A stretch of DNA of 64,000 nucleotides from Sediminitomix flava (lineage in GTDB: Bacteria > Bacteroidota > Bacteroidia > Cytophagales > Flammeovirgaceae). The notes under the pieces were generated by a model. It made no database searches and was not told the origin of the DNA. It saw only the letters and a program-made list of their open reading frames with translations. Positions 46,626-54,545 of the stretch are shown piece by piece. The position numbers and the translations under genes were made by a program. How positions within the stretch are numbered: position 1 is the stretch's first letter; each line of letters opens with the position of its first letter. The DNA is taken from NCBI RefSeq assembly GCF_003149185.1, contig NZ_QGDO01000001.1, positions 992,001 to 1,056,000 on the forward strand. Direction: 5' to 3'.

Positions 46626-47411
46626 CTATAGACCTAGTTTCTTAGCCTCATTCCACAAGGCATCCATATCTTCTAAAGAAACATCTTCAAATGATTTATT
46701 TTGTGCTATCAGCTGTTCCTCCACATAGTTGAAACGTCTGATAAACTTCTTATTCGTTTTCTCTAAAGCTGTTTCAGGATTTACATCTATGAATCGGGCA
46801 TAATTGATTAGAGCAAAAAGAAGATCGCCATATTCTTCTTCTGTTTTCTCGGTGTTTCCTGTTACTTCTATTTCGTGTTCGAGTTCTTTAATCTCTTCCA
46901 CTACTTTATCGAAAACATCTTTTCTTTTATCCCAATCAAAACCCACTCCGCTGGCTTTATCTTGAATTCTAATGGCTTTCAGAAGAGCTGGCTGAGATTT
47001 TGGAACACCTCCTAATACTTTCTTTTTTTTGTTTCCTTTCTCTTTGAGCTTTATCAACTCCCAGTTCCTTTTAACCTCTTCTTCATCTTGAACTTCTACG
47101 TCGCCATAAATGTGAGGATGACGTTCTACCAATTTGTCAGAAATACTATTCAATACATCTGTAATGGTAAAAGCCTCTTTTTCAGAACCTATTTTAGAGT
47201 AAAAAACAAGGTGAAGCATTAAGTCTCCGAGTTCTTTTTTCACCTCCTCCAAATCGCCGTCTAGTATAGCATCGGAAAGTTCATAGCTTTCTTCCAATGT
47301 CAAGTGACGAAGTGACTCCATTGTCTGCTTTCGATCCCAAGGACATTTCTCCCTCAACTCATCCATGATATCCAATAGACGCTCAAAAGCCTCTAATCTT
47401 GCATCTGCCAT
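46626..47411 (-). CDS. mazG: Nucleoside triphosphate pyrophosphohydrolase MazG
   Basis: The 261-residue protein has two MazG domains. The first carries CPWDRKQTMESL and EESYELSDAI, ELGDLMLHLVFYSKI (metal-binding Glu/Asp). The second, near 175-235, has VGFDW and EEYGDLLFALINYARF. It hydrolyses (d)NTPs to monophosphates, a housecleaning role. It stands alone, upstream of thrC by about 100 bp on the same strand. Confidence 0.94.
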   Translation of the reverse strand: MADARLEAFERLLDIMDELREKCPWDRKQTMESLRHLTLEESYELSDAILDGDLEEVKKELGDLMLHLVFYSKIGSEKEAFTITDVLNSISDKLVERHPHIYGDVEVQDEEEVKRNWELIKLKEKGNKKKKVLGGVPKSQPALLKAIRIQDKASGVGFDWDKRKDVFDKVVEEIKELEHEIEVTGNTEKTEEEYGDLLFALINYARFIDVNPETALEKTNKKFIRRFNYVEEQLIAQNKSFEDVSLEDMDALWNEAKKLGL

Positions 47412-47487
47412 ACTTTTTCTCCTAAATTTCCCTTATTTTGAATTAAGAATGCCGATGAATCCCGTAAATTCACGCTTAGTAAAGAAA

Positions 47488-47495
47488 CAAAGATA
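47488..47495 (-). promoter_or_regulatory. -7 box of mazG
   Basis: On the minus strand TATCTTTG fits TAnnTTTG exactly, 77 bp before the mazG start. Confidence 0.42.
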
Positions 47496-47590
47496 AAAAC
47501 TAGCTTGATACATTTTTAAATATATCAACAAATAATCCCTATTTATTGATAATTTTTTAAAATTTAAGCGGTGAAATAGATTATGTATTA

Positions 47591-48232
47591 ATGAGAGCGC
47601 GAATTTCTGAACAATTAGCTAAATATCTTCCAGCTTCAGCTGTCGAATTATGCACTGATTGGGTGATCAATTATAAAATTCAGGTAAAAGTAGCTGCTCC
47701 TCGTAGTACTAAAAGAGGAGATTACCGACACCCATTCCAAAATAGAGGGCATCGTATTTCAGTAAATGGAGATTTAAACCCTTACAGTTTCTTAATCACC
47801 TTCACACATGAAGTAGCTCATCTTATTGTTTGGAATAATCATAGAAACAGTGTTCTCCCTCATGGGCTAGAGTGGCAACAGACATTTGCTGAACTGCTCA
47901 GACTTCTCTTAAAGATGGATATCTTTCCTTCTGACATAAAAACTGCTCTTCTCAATTACATTAGAAAGCCAAAAGCATCTACTGCTTCCGATGCTGAATT
48001 ATTCAAAGTTTTAGAAAAATACGAAGAACCAGACCCTGCATTGGAAGGCTTAGAACTTTATTATGTAGAGGAATTGAACGATGGGACTATATTTAGAATG
48101 GAAAATGGGCGAATATTTAAAAAAATTCACAAGCTCAGAAAATATTTTTTATGTGAAGAAATCCCTTCAAAAAGCCTATTCAGAATCAATCCATTAGCCC
48201 GAGTGGTTGTCTGCGAAAATATGAATCATTAG
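47591..48232 (+). CDS. SprT-like zinc metalloprotease domain protein
   Basis: The 213-residue protein has the SprT core: the zinc motif HEVAH (with ITFTHEVAHLIVW), and a third ligand in PHGLEWQQTFAEL. The N-terminal region (about 20-80) is the usual SprT lead-in. The C-terminal half (about 115-213) is poorly conserved and lacks the Cys pairs of a zinc ribbon. SprT relatives cleave DNA-protein crosslinks, but this is unproven in bacteria. It is divergent from mazG, and the tRNA array begins 100 bp after its stop. Confidence 0.85.
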   Translation: MRARISEQLAKYLPASAVELCTDWVINYKIQVKVAAPRSTKRGDYRHPFQNRGHRISVNGDLNPYSFLITFTHEVAHLIVWNNHRNSVLPHGLEWQQTFAELLRLLLKMDIFPSDIKTALLNYIRKPKASTASDAELFKVLEKYEEPDPALEGLELYYVEELNDGTIFRMENGRIFKKIHKLRKYFLCEEIPSKSLFRINPLARVVVCENMNH

Positions 48233-48274
48233 GCCTGTATTGAACATTTTCAAGTAATAAAATAGAAAAATACA

Positions 48275-48306
48275 TTTGCCTAGTATTAAAAAAATCCGCA
48301 CCTTTG
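48275..48306 (+). promoter_or_regulatory. Promoter of the tRNA array
   Basis: TTTG (48275-48278), 20 bp, then CACCTTTG (48299-48306), one base from the TAnnTTTG consensus. It ends 27 bp before the first tRNA gene and is the only good promoter before the array. Confidence 0.6.
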
Positions 48307-48332
48307 CATCGCTTTTTACGAAAGCGATCAAC

Positions 48333-48414
48333 GCGGATGTGGCGAAATTGGTAGACGCACTAGACTTAGGATCTAGCGCCGCAAGGCGTGGGGGTTCGAC
48401 TCCCTCCATCCGCA
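48333..48414 (+). tRNA. tRNA-Leu(UAG), copy 1
   Basis: Acceptor GCGGATG pairs with CATCCGC, and the anticodon loop CTTAGGA reads TAG. A long variable arm (CGCCGCAAGGCGT) marks it as class II. The discriminator is A, and CCA is not encoded. Confidence 0.97.
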
Positions 48415-48425
48415 CATAATTACTA

Positions 48426-48498
48426 GGTGCTGTAGCTCAGTTGGTAGAGCATCGGACTGAAAATCCGTGAGTCGGTGGTTCGAATCCACTCAGCACCA
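48426..48498 (+). tRNA. tRNA-Phe(GAA), copy 1
   Basis: Acceptor GGTGCTG pairs with CAGCACC and the anticodon loop CTGAAAA reads GAA. The 73-nt body lacks CCA. The first anticodon-stem pair would be T:T in every copy. Confidence 0.97.
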
Positions 48499-48533
48499 CA
48501 AATGATCGTCTTCATAAAAAGCAGCCTTTTAAA

Positions 48534-48606
48534 GGTGCTGTAGCTCAGTTGGTAGAGCATCGGACTGAAAATCCGTGAGTCGGTGGTTCGAATCCACTCA
48601 GCACCA
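48534..48606 (+). tRNA. tRNA-Phe(GAA), copy 2
   Basis: Identical to copy 1 over all 73 nt. It is preceded by a 35-nt spacer. Confidence 0.97.
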
Positions 48607-48641
48607 CAAAATGGTCATCATATAAAAGCATTACTTTTAAA

Positions 48642-48714
48642 GGTGCTGTAGCTCAGTTGGTAGAGCATCGGACTGAAAATCCGTGAGTCGGTGGTTCGAA
48701 TCCACTCAGCACCA
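48642..48714 (+). tRNA. tRNA-Phe(GAA), copy 3
   Basis: Identical to copy 1. Its 35-nt spacer is related to but diverged from the one before copy 2. Confidence 0.97.
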
Positions 48715-48750
48715 CAAGATGATCATCATATTAAAAGCATTCTTTTAAAA

Positions 48751-48823
48751 GGTGCTGTAGCTCAGTTGGTAGAGCATCGGACTGAAAATCCGTGAGTCGG
48801 TGGTTCGAATCCACTCAGCACCA
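48751..48823 (+). tRNA. tRNA-Phe(GAA), copy 4
   Basis: Identical to copy 1. This is the last of the consecutive Phe genes. Confidence 0.97.
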
Positions 48824-48880
48824 CAAGTCTTTTTAGCAGCTTAAGACTAAAAACATAATCTGCGAAGCATTAGTAAAGAT

Positions 48881-48962
48881 GCGGATGTGGCGAAATTGGT
48901 AGACGCACTAGACTTAGGATCTAGCGCCGCAAGGCGTGGGGGTTCGACTCCCTCCATCCGCA
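48881..48962 (+). tRNA. tRNA-Leu(UAG), copy 2
   Basis: Identical to Leu copy 1. It begins the first of three near-identical Leu-Phe units. Confidence 0.97.
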
Positions 48963-48973
48963 CATAATTACTA

Positions 48974-49046
48974 GGTGCTGTAGCTCAGTTGGTAGAGCAT
49001 CGGACTGAAAATCCGTGAGTCGGTGGTTCGAATCCACTCAGCACCA
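48974..49046 (+). tRNA. tRNA-Phe(GAA), copy 5
   Basis: Identical to copy 1. It is only 11 nt after the Leu gene. Confidence 0.97.
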
Positions 49047-49103
49047 CAAGTCTTTTTGGCAGCTTAAGACTAAAAATATAATCTGCGAAGCATTAGTAAA
49101 GAT

Positions 49104-49185
49104 GCGGATGTGGCGAAATTGGTAGACGCACTAGACTTAGGATCTAGCGCCGCAAGGCGTGGGGGTTCGACTCCCTCCATCCGCA
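49104..49185 (+). tRNA. tRNA-Leu(UAG), copy 3
   Basis: Identical to Leu copy 1. It is preceded by a 57-nt spacer nearly equal to the one before copy 2. Confidence 0.97.
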
Positions 49186-49195
49186 CAAATTACTA

Positions 49196-49268
49196 GGTGC
49201 TGTAGCTCAGTTGGTAGAGCATCGGACTGAAAATCCGTGAGTCGGTGGTTCGAATCCACTCAGCACCA
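49196..49268 (+). tRNA. tRNA-Phe(GAA), copy 6
   Basis: Identical to copy 1, 10 nt after the Leu gene. Confidence 0.97.
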
Positions 49269-49324
49269 CAAGTCTTTTGGCAGCTTAAGACTAAAAACAT
49301 AATCTGCGAAGCATTAGTAAAGAT

Positions 49325-49406
49325 GCGGATGTGGCGAAATTGGTAGACGCACTAGACTTAGGATCTAGCGCCGCAAGGCGTGGGGGTTCGACTCCCTCCA
49401 TCCGCA
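49325..49406 (+). tRNA. tRNA-Leu(UAG), copy 4
   Basis: Identical to Leu copy 1. It opens the last Leu-Phe unit. Confidence 0.97.
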
Positions 49407-49416
49407 CAAATTACTA

Positions 49417-49489
49417 GGTGCTGTAGCTCAGTTGGTAGAGCATCGGACTGAAAATCCGTGAGTCGGTGGTTCGAATCCACTCAGCACCA
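49417..49489 (+). tRNA. tRNA-Phe(GAA), copy 7
   Basis: Identical to copy 1. It is followed within 20 nt by the array's terminator. Confidence 0.97.
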
Positions 49490-49505
49490 CTTTTAATAGT
49501 ATCGC

Positions 49506-49542
49506 GAGGCTATCTCATTTCATGAGTTAGCCTCTTTTTTTA
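49506..49542 (+). terminator. Intrinsic terminator of the tRNA array
   Basis: A long stem with one mismatch (49506-49518 with 49522-49534) and a three-base loop is followed by eight Ts. Confidence 0.92.
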
Positions 49543-49653
49543 TTTAAGCTCTAAAAGCTCAATTTTATTGACTTTATTTATAGTCTCTTTTTATCTATTA
49601 CACATCTTTTATAGACAAATCATTCACTATTCAATTCTTTAATTTCTATTGAT

Positions 49654-50343
49654 ATGAAAATTGTAGTCTTAACAGGAGCAGGCATAAGTGCTGAAAGTGG
49701 AATCCCTACCTTTAGGGCGTCTGATGGATTGTGGGCAGGATATGACATTAATGATGTGGCAACTTATGACGCTTGGAGAAAGGACAAAGAACTTGTCTTA
49801 CAATTCTACAATGAGAGAAGGCAAAATGCGAAGCAAGCAGCTCCAAATAAAGGACATTTACTTTTAGCCGAATTAGAGAAAAAACACGAAGTAACTGTCA
49901 TTACTCAGAATGTAGATGATCTTCATGAACGCGCTGGTTCGTCTAAAGTAGTTCATCTTCATGGCTCTTTATTTGAAGCCAGAAGTACACTCGATGAAAG
50001 ACTGGTTTATGATATAGAAGGGGATATTCTGATTGGAGATAAATGTGAAAAAGGCTCACAACTACGACCAAACATCGTATGGTTTGGTGAAGCTGTACCA
50101 ATGATCGAAAAAGCTGCAGAGATTACAGAAGAAGCCGACATATTTCTTATTGTTGGCACATCTATGCTTGTTTATCCTGCCGCAGGTTTGATTCACTCTA
50201 CCAAACAAGAGACTCCAATCATTGTAGTGGATCCTAACAAACCCGATATAGGCGGTGTGTTAGGGATTCATTTTATAGAAGAAAAAGCGAGTACAGGTAT
50301 GCTAAAAGCAATTGAAATTATAGATCAACTTTCTAAGAATTAA
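49654..50343 (+). CDS. cobB: NAD-dependent protein deacylase (sirtuin, CobB type)
   Basis: The 229-residue protein has the NAD-binding GAGISAESGIPTFR (8-21), TQNVDDLHERAG (84-95), the catalytic His103 in HLHGS, RPNIVWFGE and the GTSMLVYPA motif. Tyr52 and Arg55 (FYNERR) match the Tyr/Arg pair that lets class III sirtuins such as SIRT5 and E. coli CobB remove succinyl and malonyl groups. The four zinc cysteines expected between about 110 and 135 are not there; only one Cys remains (131). It is a single gene after the tRNA array. Confidence 0.92.
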   Translation: MKIVVLTGAGISAESGIPTFRASDGLWAGYDINDVATYDAWRKDKELVLQFYNERRQNAKQAAPNKGHLLLAELEKKHEVTVITQNVDDLHERAGSSKVVHLHGSLFEARSTLDERLVYDIEGDILIGDKCEKGSQLRPNIVWFGEAVPMIEKAAEITEEADIFLIVGTSMLVYPAAGLIHSTKQETPIIVVDPNKPDIGGVLGIHFIEEKASTGMLKAIEIIDQLSKN

Positions 50344-50653
50344 GCTAAACACAAGTAGGTGGGCATCTATTTCGAGATAAAACTTAACTGTTCTTAGAGT
50401 TTTTTCTCTAAGAACTCACAAATGGATAGAGAGGCGGAAGCAGTTCTTCAGACTCAAATTTTTAGCCAATTTTGAAGTCTAAAGACTCCAGCTTTCACCG
50501 AGAAATCCTTAGATCACTTCGTTAACTCTAAGGATAGCTACACTCGTTCTCTTTTGTCCTAGTACTGATCAGGTATATATAAAAAAACCTTCTATCAGAA
50601 ACTTTAAGTATTTCTAATAGAAGGGGTTTATTTTTGCTGTTCTCTTAAATTGG
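50344..50653. other. Intergenic region of 310 bp with a series of inverted repeats
   Basis: No gene is visible. Three consecutive palindromic segments follow cobB: a perfect 10-bp repeat around six Ts (50390-50399 with 50406-50415), an imperfect one (about 50448-50483), and a perfect 9-bp one (50505-50513 with 50527-50535). None has a good T run downstream except the first, whose loop is Ts. The symporter's terminator occupies the right end. Confidence 0.6.
50574..50623 (-). terminator. Intrinsic terminator of the sodium symporter gene
   Basis: A 14-bp stem with one mismatch (50587-50600 with 50610-50623) is followed on the minus strand by a T run (complement of the A run ending at 50586). 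Confidence 0.85.
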
Positions 50654-52117
50654 TTAACTCCTTAATTCTTTTCGACTTGACACTATCCAAAGTCCTATCA
50701 TTGTAAAGACTGCATTTACTAACAATATTTCAAAACCAAATTGGTATCCCCAGAACAACTCTTGTGAGTAAGTATTCAGTACCCAAGAAAGTAAGGGTGA
50801 TAAAATACAAATCAGAGGCACCCACTTATCTTTGATTACTCGTTTATTAGACAAACCGAATGCAAATAAGCCCAACAAAGGTCCGTAGGTATAACCTGCC
50901 ACCTTAAATACAGTAGTTACCACACTATCATCTTGTAGAATTCTAAAGATGACAATCACTGCAAAGACCAAGGCGGAGAAACCAACATGAACCATTCTGC
51001 GTACCTGCACTTCATGTTTACTTGGTTTATAGCTATGGTTTAAGAAATCTACACAGAAAGAGGTGGTCAGTGCTGTCAATGCAGAATCCGCACTAGAGAA
51101 AGCCGCAGCAGTAATCCCAAGTAAAAAGAGGATTGCAATACTTTCTCCAAAGTAATTCATGGCTAAAAACGGGTATATTTCGTCTGTTTTCGTAGGCAAT
51201 TGAATCTGAAAAGCATCACCATATTGATACAAGAGTACACCTAAGGACAAGAATAAAATAGTTGCTACAAAAAAGGCTAAAGAGAACCAAATGATATTTC
51301 GTTGGGCATCTTTCATAGAACGACATGTCAAGTTCTTTTGCATCACATTCTGATCTAAGCCATTCATTGCAATTGCTATAAAAACACCTGCAATAAATTT
51401 CTTCCAAAAGAAGTTCTTAGATCTCCAATCCCAATTGAAAATCGTGGATTCTTCTCTTGAAGAAATGCTTTGCCATAAATGATCAGACAATTCCAATTTA
51501 GAAGCTAAAAATACAATGGTTAATACAACTGCCGATAATAGAAAAAATGTTTGAAGGGTATCTGTCCAGACTATTGTTTTTATTCCTGATTTGTAAGTAT
51601 ACAACCAAATCAAAAGCAATGTCATTAAGACGGTCATCCAGAAAGGAATGCCAAAATGATCTGAAATGGCAATTTGAAGTACACTAGCTGCAAGAAAAAG
51701 TCGGAAAGAAGCTCCGATCGTTTGGGAAAGTAAAAAATAGAAAGAACCTGTTTTATAGCTAGACACGCCAAATCGTTCTTTCAGAAACTCATAAATAGAA
51801 ACCAATTCTAATCGGTAAAAAATAGGTATAAGTACCAAAGCAATAAGCCAATATCCAACTACATTACCCATGACAAATTGTAAATAATGCCATGACGAAT
51901 TCCCGACTTCACCCGGTACCGAAATAAAGGTTACACCCGAAAGTGAAGCTCCAATCATCCCGAAAGCAACCAAATACCAAGGCGATTTTCGATTCCCTGT
52001 AAAGAATGTAGCTTCATCAGAAGACCTACTCGTCCAGTATGAAATCCCCAATAAAAATAAAAAATAACATACAACCACTCCAATGGTTAAGCTTGGTGAA
52101 ATCTGTTGTAGCTCCAT
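50654..52117 (-). CDS. Sodium:solute symporter (SSS family)
   Basis: The 487-residue protein has about 13 TM helices. The family core is visible in GMIGASLSGVTFISVPGE (TM1-like, about 53-70), a GYTYGPLLGLFAFGL segment near 405 and AAAFSSADSALTALTTSFCVDF (about 325-346, the sodium-site helix). It imports a solute with Na+. It is the last gene of the operon with the NamZ-type muramidase, so a MurNAc or muropeptide-derived substrate is plausible but not shown. Confidence 0.9.
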   Translation of the reverse strand: MELQQISPSLTIGVVVCYFLFLLGISYWTSRSSDEATFFTGNRKSPWYLVAFGMIGASLSGVTFISVPGEVGNSSWHYLQFVMGNVVGYWLIALVLIPIFYRLELVSIYEFLKERFGVSSYKTGSFYFLLSQTIGASFRLFLAASVLQIAISDHFGIPFWMTVLMTLLLIWLYTYKSGIKTIVWTDTLQTFFLLSAVVLTIVFLASKLELSDHLWQSISSREESTIFNWDWRSKNFFWKKFIAGVFIAIAMNGLDQNVMQKNLTCRSMKDAQRNIIWFSLAFFVATILFLSLGVLLYQYGDAFQIQLPTKTDEIYPFLAMNYFGESIAILFLLGITAAAFSSADSALTALTTSFCVDFLNHSYKPSKHEVQVRRMVHVGFSALVFAVIVIFRILQDDSVVTTVFKVAGYTYGPLLGLFAFGLSNKRVIKDKWVPLICILSPLLSWVLNTYSQELFWGYQFGFEILLVNAVFTMIGLWIVSSRKELRS

Positions 52118-52174
52118 AATTAAAAATTAGATTAGAAGTATTTTATGTTTGTTTGTCAATTCTAAAAAGTCGGA

Positions 52175-53383
52175 CTAATTAGGGTAAAGAAGGTATTTTT
52201 CTCTCATCTGATTGTAAGCTGCAAGGTCAGAAGTCCAAGAATCTTCAATTTCTTTTAAAGAAGTTCCCGACTCTATTTGCTTCCTCAATACATCTGTACC
52301 AGCTAATAAATCCATAAACTTCGGACGATCTATAAATTTCTCATGCCCTAGACTATCCATTTTTTGATACCAATCCATAAAATAAGAAAGCGTAAACTTA
52401 GCGTCTCCAGAATTGCGAAGATCTAGCCCATAACACTTTTTATCTTGAAGTTTCGGATACATAGACGCTCCTTTTATTGGAATAGGTGTAAAGCTAAAAT
52501 CACCAAGATTTTCATCGGGATAGCCAATAACTTGAAAAGGGAAATTTGTACCTCTACCAATACTTACCACTGTAGGCTCAAAAAAGCACAAAGACGGATA
52601 AAGTCTGATCGATTGATGATTTGGAAGATTTGGTGAAGGTTTAATAGGAAGAATGTATTGCTTCTGATGGTCGTAATTTTGGACTTTTACAACTTCTAGG
52701 TCACATTTAGCTTCTGTTTCCATCCAGTTTTCCCCATTGATCATTTGCGCAAGCTCGCCAACTGTAAGCCCATGTACTACAGGTATGGGTACAATCCCTA
52801 CAAAAGATTTGAAATCGGGATTTAAAATAGGGCCTGCGGTATAGTCTCCTAATGGATTTGGTCGGTCTAAAATGAGTAGTTTTTTCCCTTGCTCGGCACA
52901 AGCCTCCATTACATAATACATGGTACTTATGTAAGTATAGAATCGAACTCCTACATCTTGGATGTCAAAGATGACTAGATCAATATCTTTCAACATCTCA
53001 ATAGAAGGCTTTTTCAGCTTTCCATAAAGAGAAATAATAGGCAAACCTGTTTCAGGGTCAAGACTGTCATTTACTTTCGCACCTGCATCAGCTTTTCCTC
53101 TAAAACCATGTTCTGGGGCAAAAATGGTTTTGATTTTTACTCCACGACTTAGTAAAGTATCGACAAGATGTGTTCCATCCACTACTGAGGTGTGATTCAC
53201 AACTAAAGCTACCTTTTTTCCTTCAAGAGAAGGGAGATAAACATCTAGCTGATCTGCTCCACAAATAATCTCAGACTCACGTTCGTCAGTGACCTCTACC
53301 GTAGCTCTATTTTTTGTTTGCTCTTGACAAGCCCAACCCAAAAAAGAGAAAAGACTTAGTACAAACAGTAATTTCGTATACAT
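52175..53383 (-). CDS. namZ: Exo-beta-N-acetylmuramidase NamZ-type (DUF1343, GH171)
   Basis: From the ATG at 53381-53383 the protein has 402 residues and a signal peptide ending in FLGWAC, a weak lipobox, so it may be a lipoprotein. The DUF1343 motifs are all present: VALVVNHTSVVDG, IFAPEHGFRG, LVIFDIQDVGVRFYTYISTMYY, DRPNPLGD, VPVVHGLTVGELA, and SPNLPNHQSIRLYPSLCFFE with GRGTNFPFQVIG. The family releases terminal MurNAc from peptidoglycan fragments. A longer start at 53452 would overlap the upstream gene and lose the signal. Confidence 0.9.
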   Translation of the reverse strand: MYTKLLFVLSLFSFLGWACQEQTKNRATVEVTDERESEIICGADQLDVYLPSLEGKKVALVVNHTSVVDGTHLVDTLLSRGVKIKTIFAPEHGFRGKADAGAKVNDSLDPETGLPIISLYGKLKKPSIEMLKDIDLVIFDIQDVGVRFYTYISTMYYVMEACAEQGKKLLILDRPNPLGDYTAGPILNPDFKSFVGIVPIPVVHGLTVGELAQMINGENWMETEAKCDLEVVKVQNYDHQKQYILPIKPSPNLPNHQSIRLYPSLCFFEPTVVSIGRGTNFPFQVIGYPDENLGDFSFTPIPIKGASMYPKLQDKKCYGLDLRNSGDAKFTLSYFMDWYQKMDSLGHEKFIDRPKFMDLLAGTDVLRKQIESGTSLKEIEDSWTSDLAAYNQMREKYLLYPN

Positions 53384-53396
53384 GTGTTTTCGAAAG

Positions 53397-54320
53397 CTAT
53401 TGAACCATAAAATTGGACTCTCCGATTTTAGACTCTTTAGAATAAAGCTCAACTGTATATTTACCTTTAACTAATAATGTTCGGGTACAGTCAAGGCCAA
53501 ACTCATTATTCAAAGTATTCGGATATTCAATTTTTTTCTTGTCGGTATAAAATAGCTCCTTCTCCTTCACCTTAAATTTACCAGATGAATTCTGCTGATA
53601 AATCACAGCTCCTCCTGGCTCAATAAGTCTGAGAATAATTTCTTTCGGCCCTTGATCAATCAGTGGGTTTTGTTCGAGTGTAAATAGAATTTTGATCAGT
53701 TCAGTTTTTCTAGGGTTGAAAACATCTGCGTCAAAGAAACTGCCTTTGTTATTTTTACCCGTAAACTGAATAGCTGTCGCTCTCAAAATAGAAGCTTCCT
53801 CTACTAATTGTGTCAGATGACTATTTTCAGATTCCAACTCTTTGATTTGAGCCTTCATATTACTTTGAGCAATTTTCAATGAATCATTCTCATCTGTCAG
53901 TTGCTGGAATCTATGATTTAAGGATAGGATATCTTTTTCTTTTTGCAATAGAAGGGCTTCGTAGTGCTGAACTTTCAGCCTGATATTTTCAAATTCTTCA
54001 GAAGTGAGGTTTTGTGAGACTTTTAGGGTTTGCTTTTCTTTCTCCAAATCTTCCTTAATCATCATCAGCGCATCCACATTTCCATTAAGTTCCTCAATTT
54101 CTCTGATTTTGGCATGAAGTTCATTCGAGATAGAGTCTAATTTATCATAGGTGTTAACAAGCTCTAGCTCTTTGTTTACAAGTATCTTTTCATCCTCTAA
54201 CTGAAGATAATCATTATAAAACCATTGCATTCCATTAATGAGTAATAATACTGCAATTAGTAGAATCAAAATATTGGTTTTTCCTTTAACAATTTTCTTA
54301 TCCTCTTGATTAGTCTTCAT
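53397..54320 (-). CDS. Single-pass membrane coiled-coil protein
   Basis: The 307-residue protein has one TM helix (about 16-33), a long coiled coil (about 40-180; heptads rich in Glu/Leu/Lys), and a C-terminal beta-rich domain (about 195-307; IKILFTLEQNPLID, then KGKYTVELYSKESKIG). I do not recognise the family by name. The TM anchor and large extracytoplasmic part place it in the periplasm. It starts the operon with namZ (14 bp away) and the symporter, so it may organise that cell-wall function. The role is unknown. Confidence 0.65.
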   Translation of the reverse strand: MKTNQEDKKIVKGKTNILILLIAVLLLINGMQWFYNDYLQLEDEKILVNKELELVNTYDKLDSISNELHAKIREIEELNGNVDALMMIKEDLEKEKQTLKVSQNLTSEEFENIRLKVQHYEALLLQKEKDILSLNHRFQQLTDENDSLKIAQSNMKAQIKELESENSHLTQLVEEASILRATAIQFTGKNNKGSFFDADVFNPRKTELIKILFTLEQNPLIDQGPKEIILRLIEPGGAVIYQQNSSGKFKVKEKELFYTDKKKIEYPNTLNNEFGLDCTRTLLVKGKYTVELYSKESKIGESNFMVQ

Positions 54321-54545
54321 ACTTTATTATGTTTAAAAACATAAACATTAGAAGTTCACCTCTCCCATGCTTCCCAAAAAAGTCTTTTTTCTTAATATCA
54401 GTATTATTTAAGATACTTCTACTGTATATAACTAAGAAATGAATCCACAAATTATATTGATAAGTAGTATCTTCCAAAAGCTTTTCGAAATCCTTCAAAA
54501 ATTACTTATAAAAAGTCATATTCAGCTCAAGTTAAATAGAATAAC

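Larger units (their letters stand above)
48333..49489 (+). repeat. Tandem tRNA array: four Leu(UAG) and seven Phe(GAA) genes
   Basis: The order is Leu-Phe-Phe-Phe-Phe-Leu-Phe-Leu-Phe-Leu-Phe. Two duplication units are visible: a Phe unit of 108-109 bp (starts at 48426, 48534, 48642, 48751) and a Leu-Phe unit of 221-223 bp (starts at 48881, 49104, 49325). The tRNA bodies are identical between copies. The three Phe-to-Leu spacers (48824-48880, 49047-49103, 49269-49324) differ by only a few bases, while the Phe-to-Phe spacers have diverged more. No CCA end is encoded. Confidence 0.95.

Noticed and set aside
48194-48415. A 73-residue frame on the minus strand over the sprT-like gene's end and the first tRNA gene
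   Set aside because: It is antisense to a sure tRNA and has no protein-family features.
48333-49489. CRISPR array
   Set aside because: The repeats are complete tRNA genes with clover-leaf pairing, and the spacers are not unique protospacer-like sequences.
54310-54498. A 62-residue frame upstream of the coiled-coil gene
   Set aside because: It has no recognisable pattern or supporting spacing; the composition looks like AT-rich noncoding DNA.
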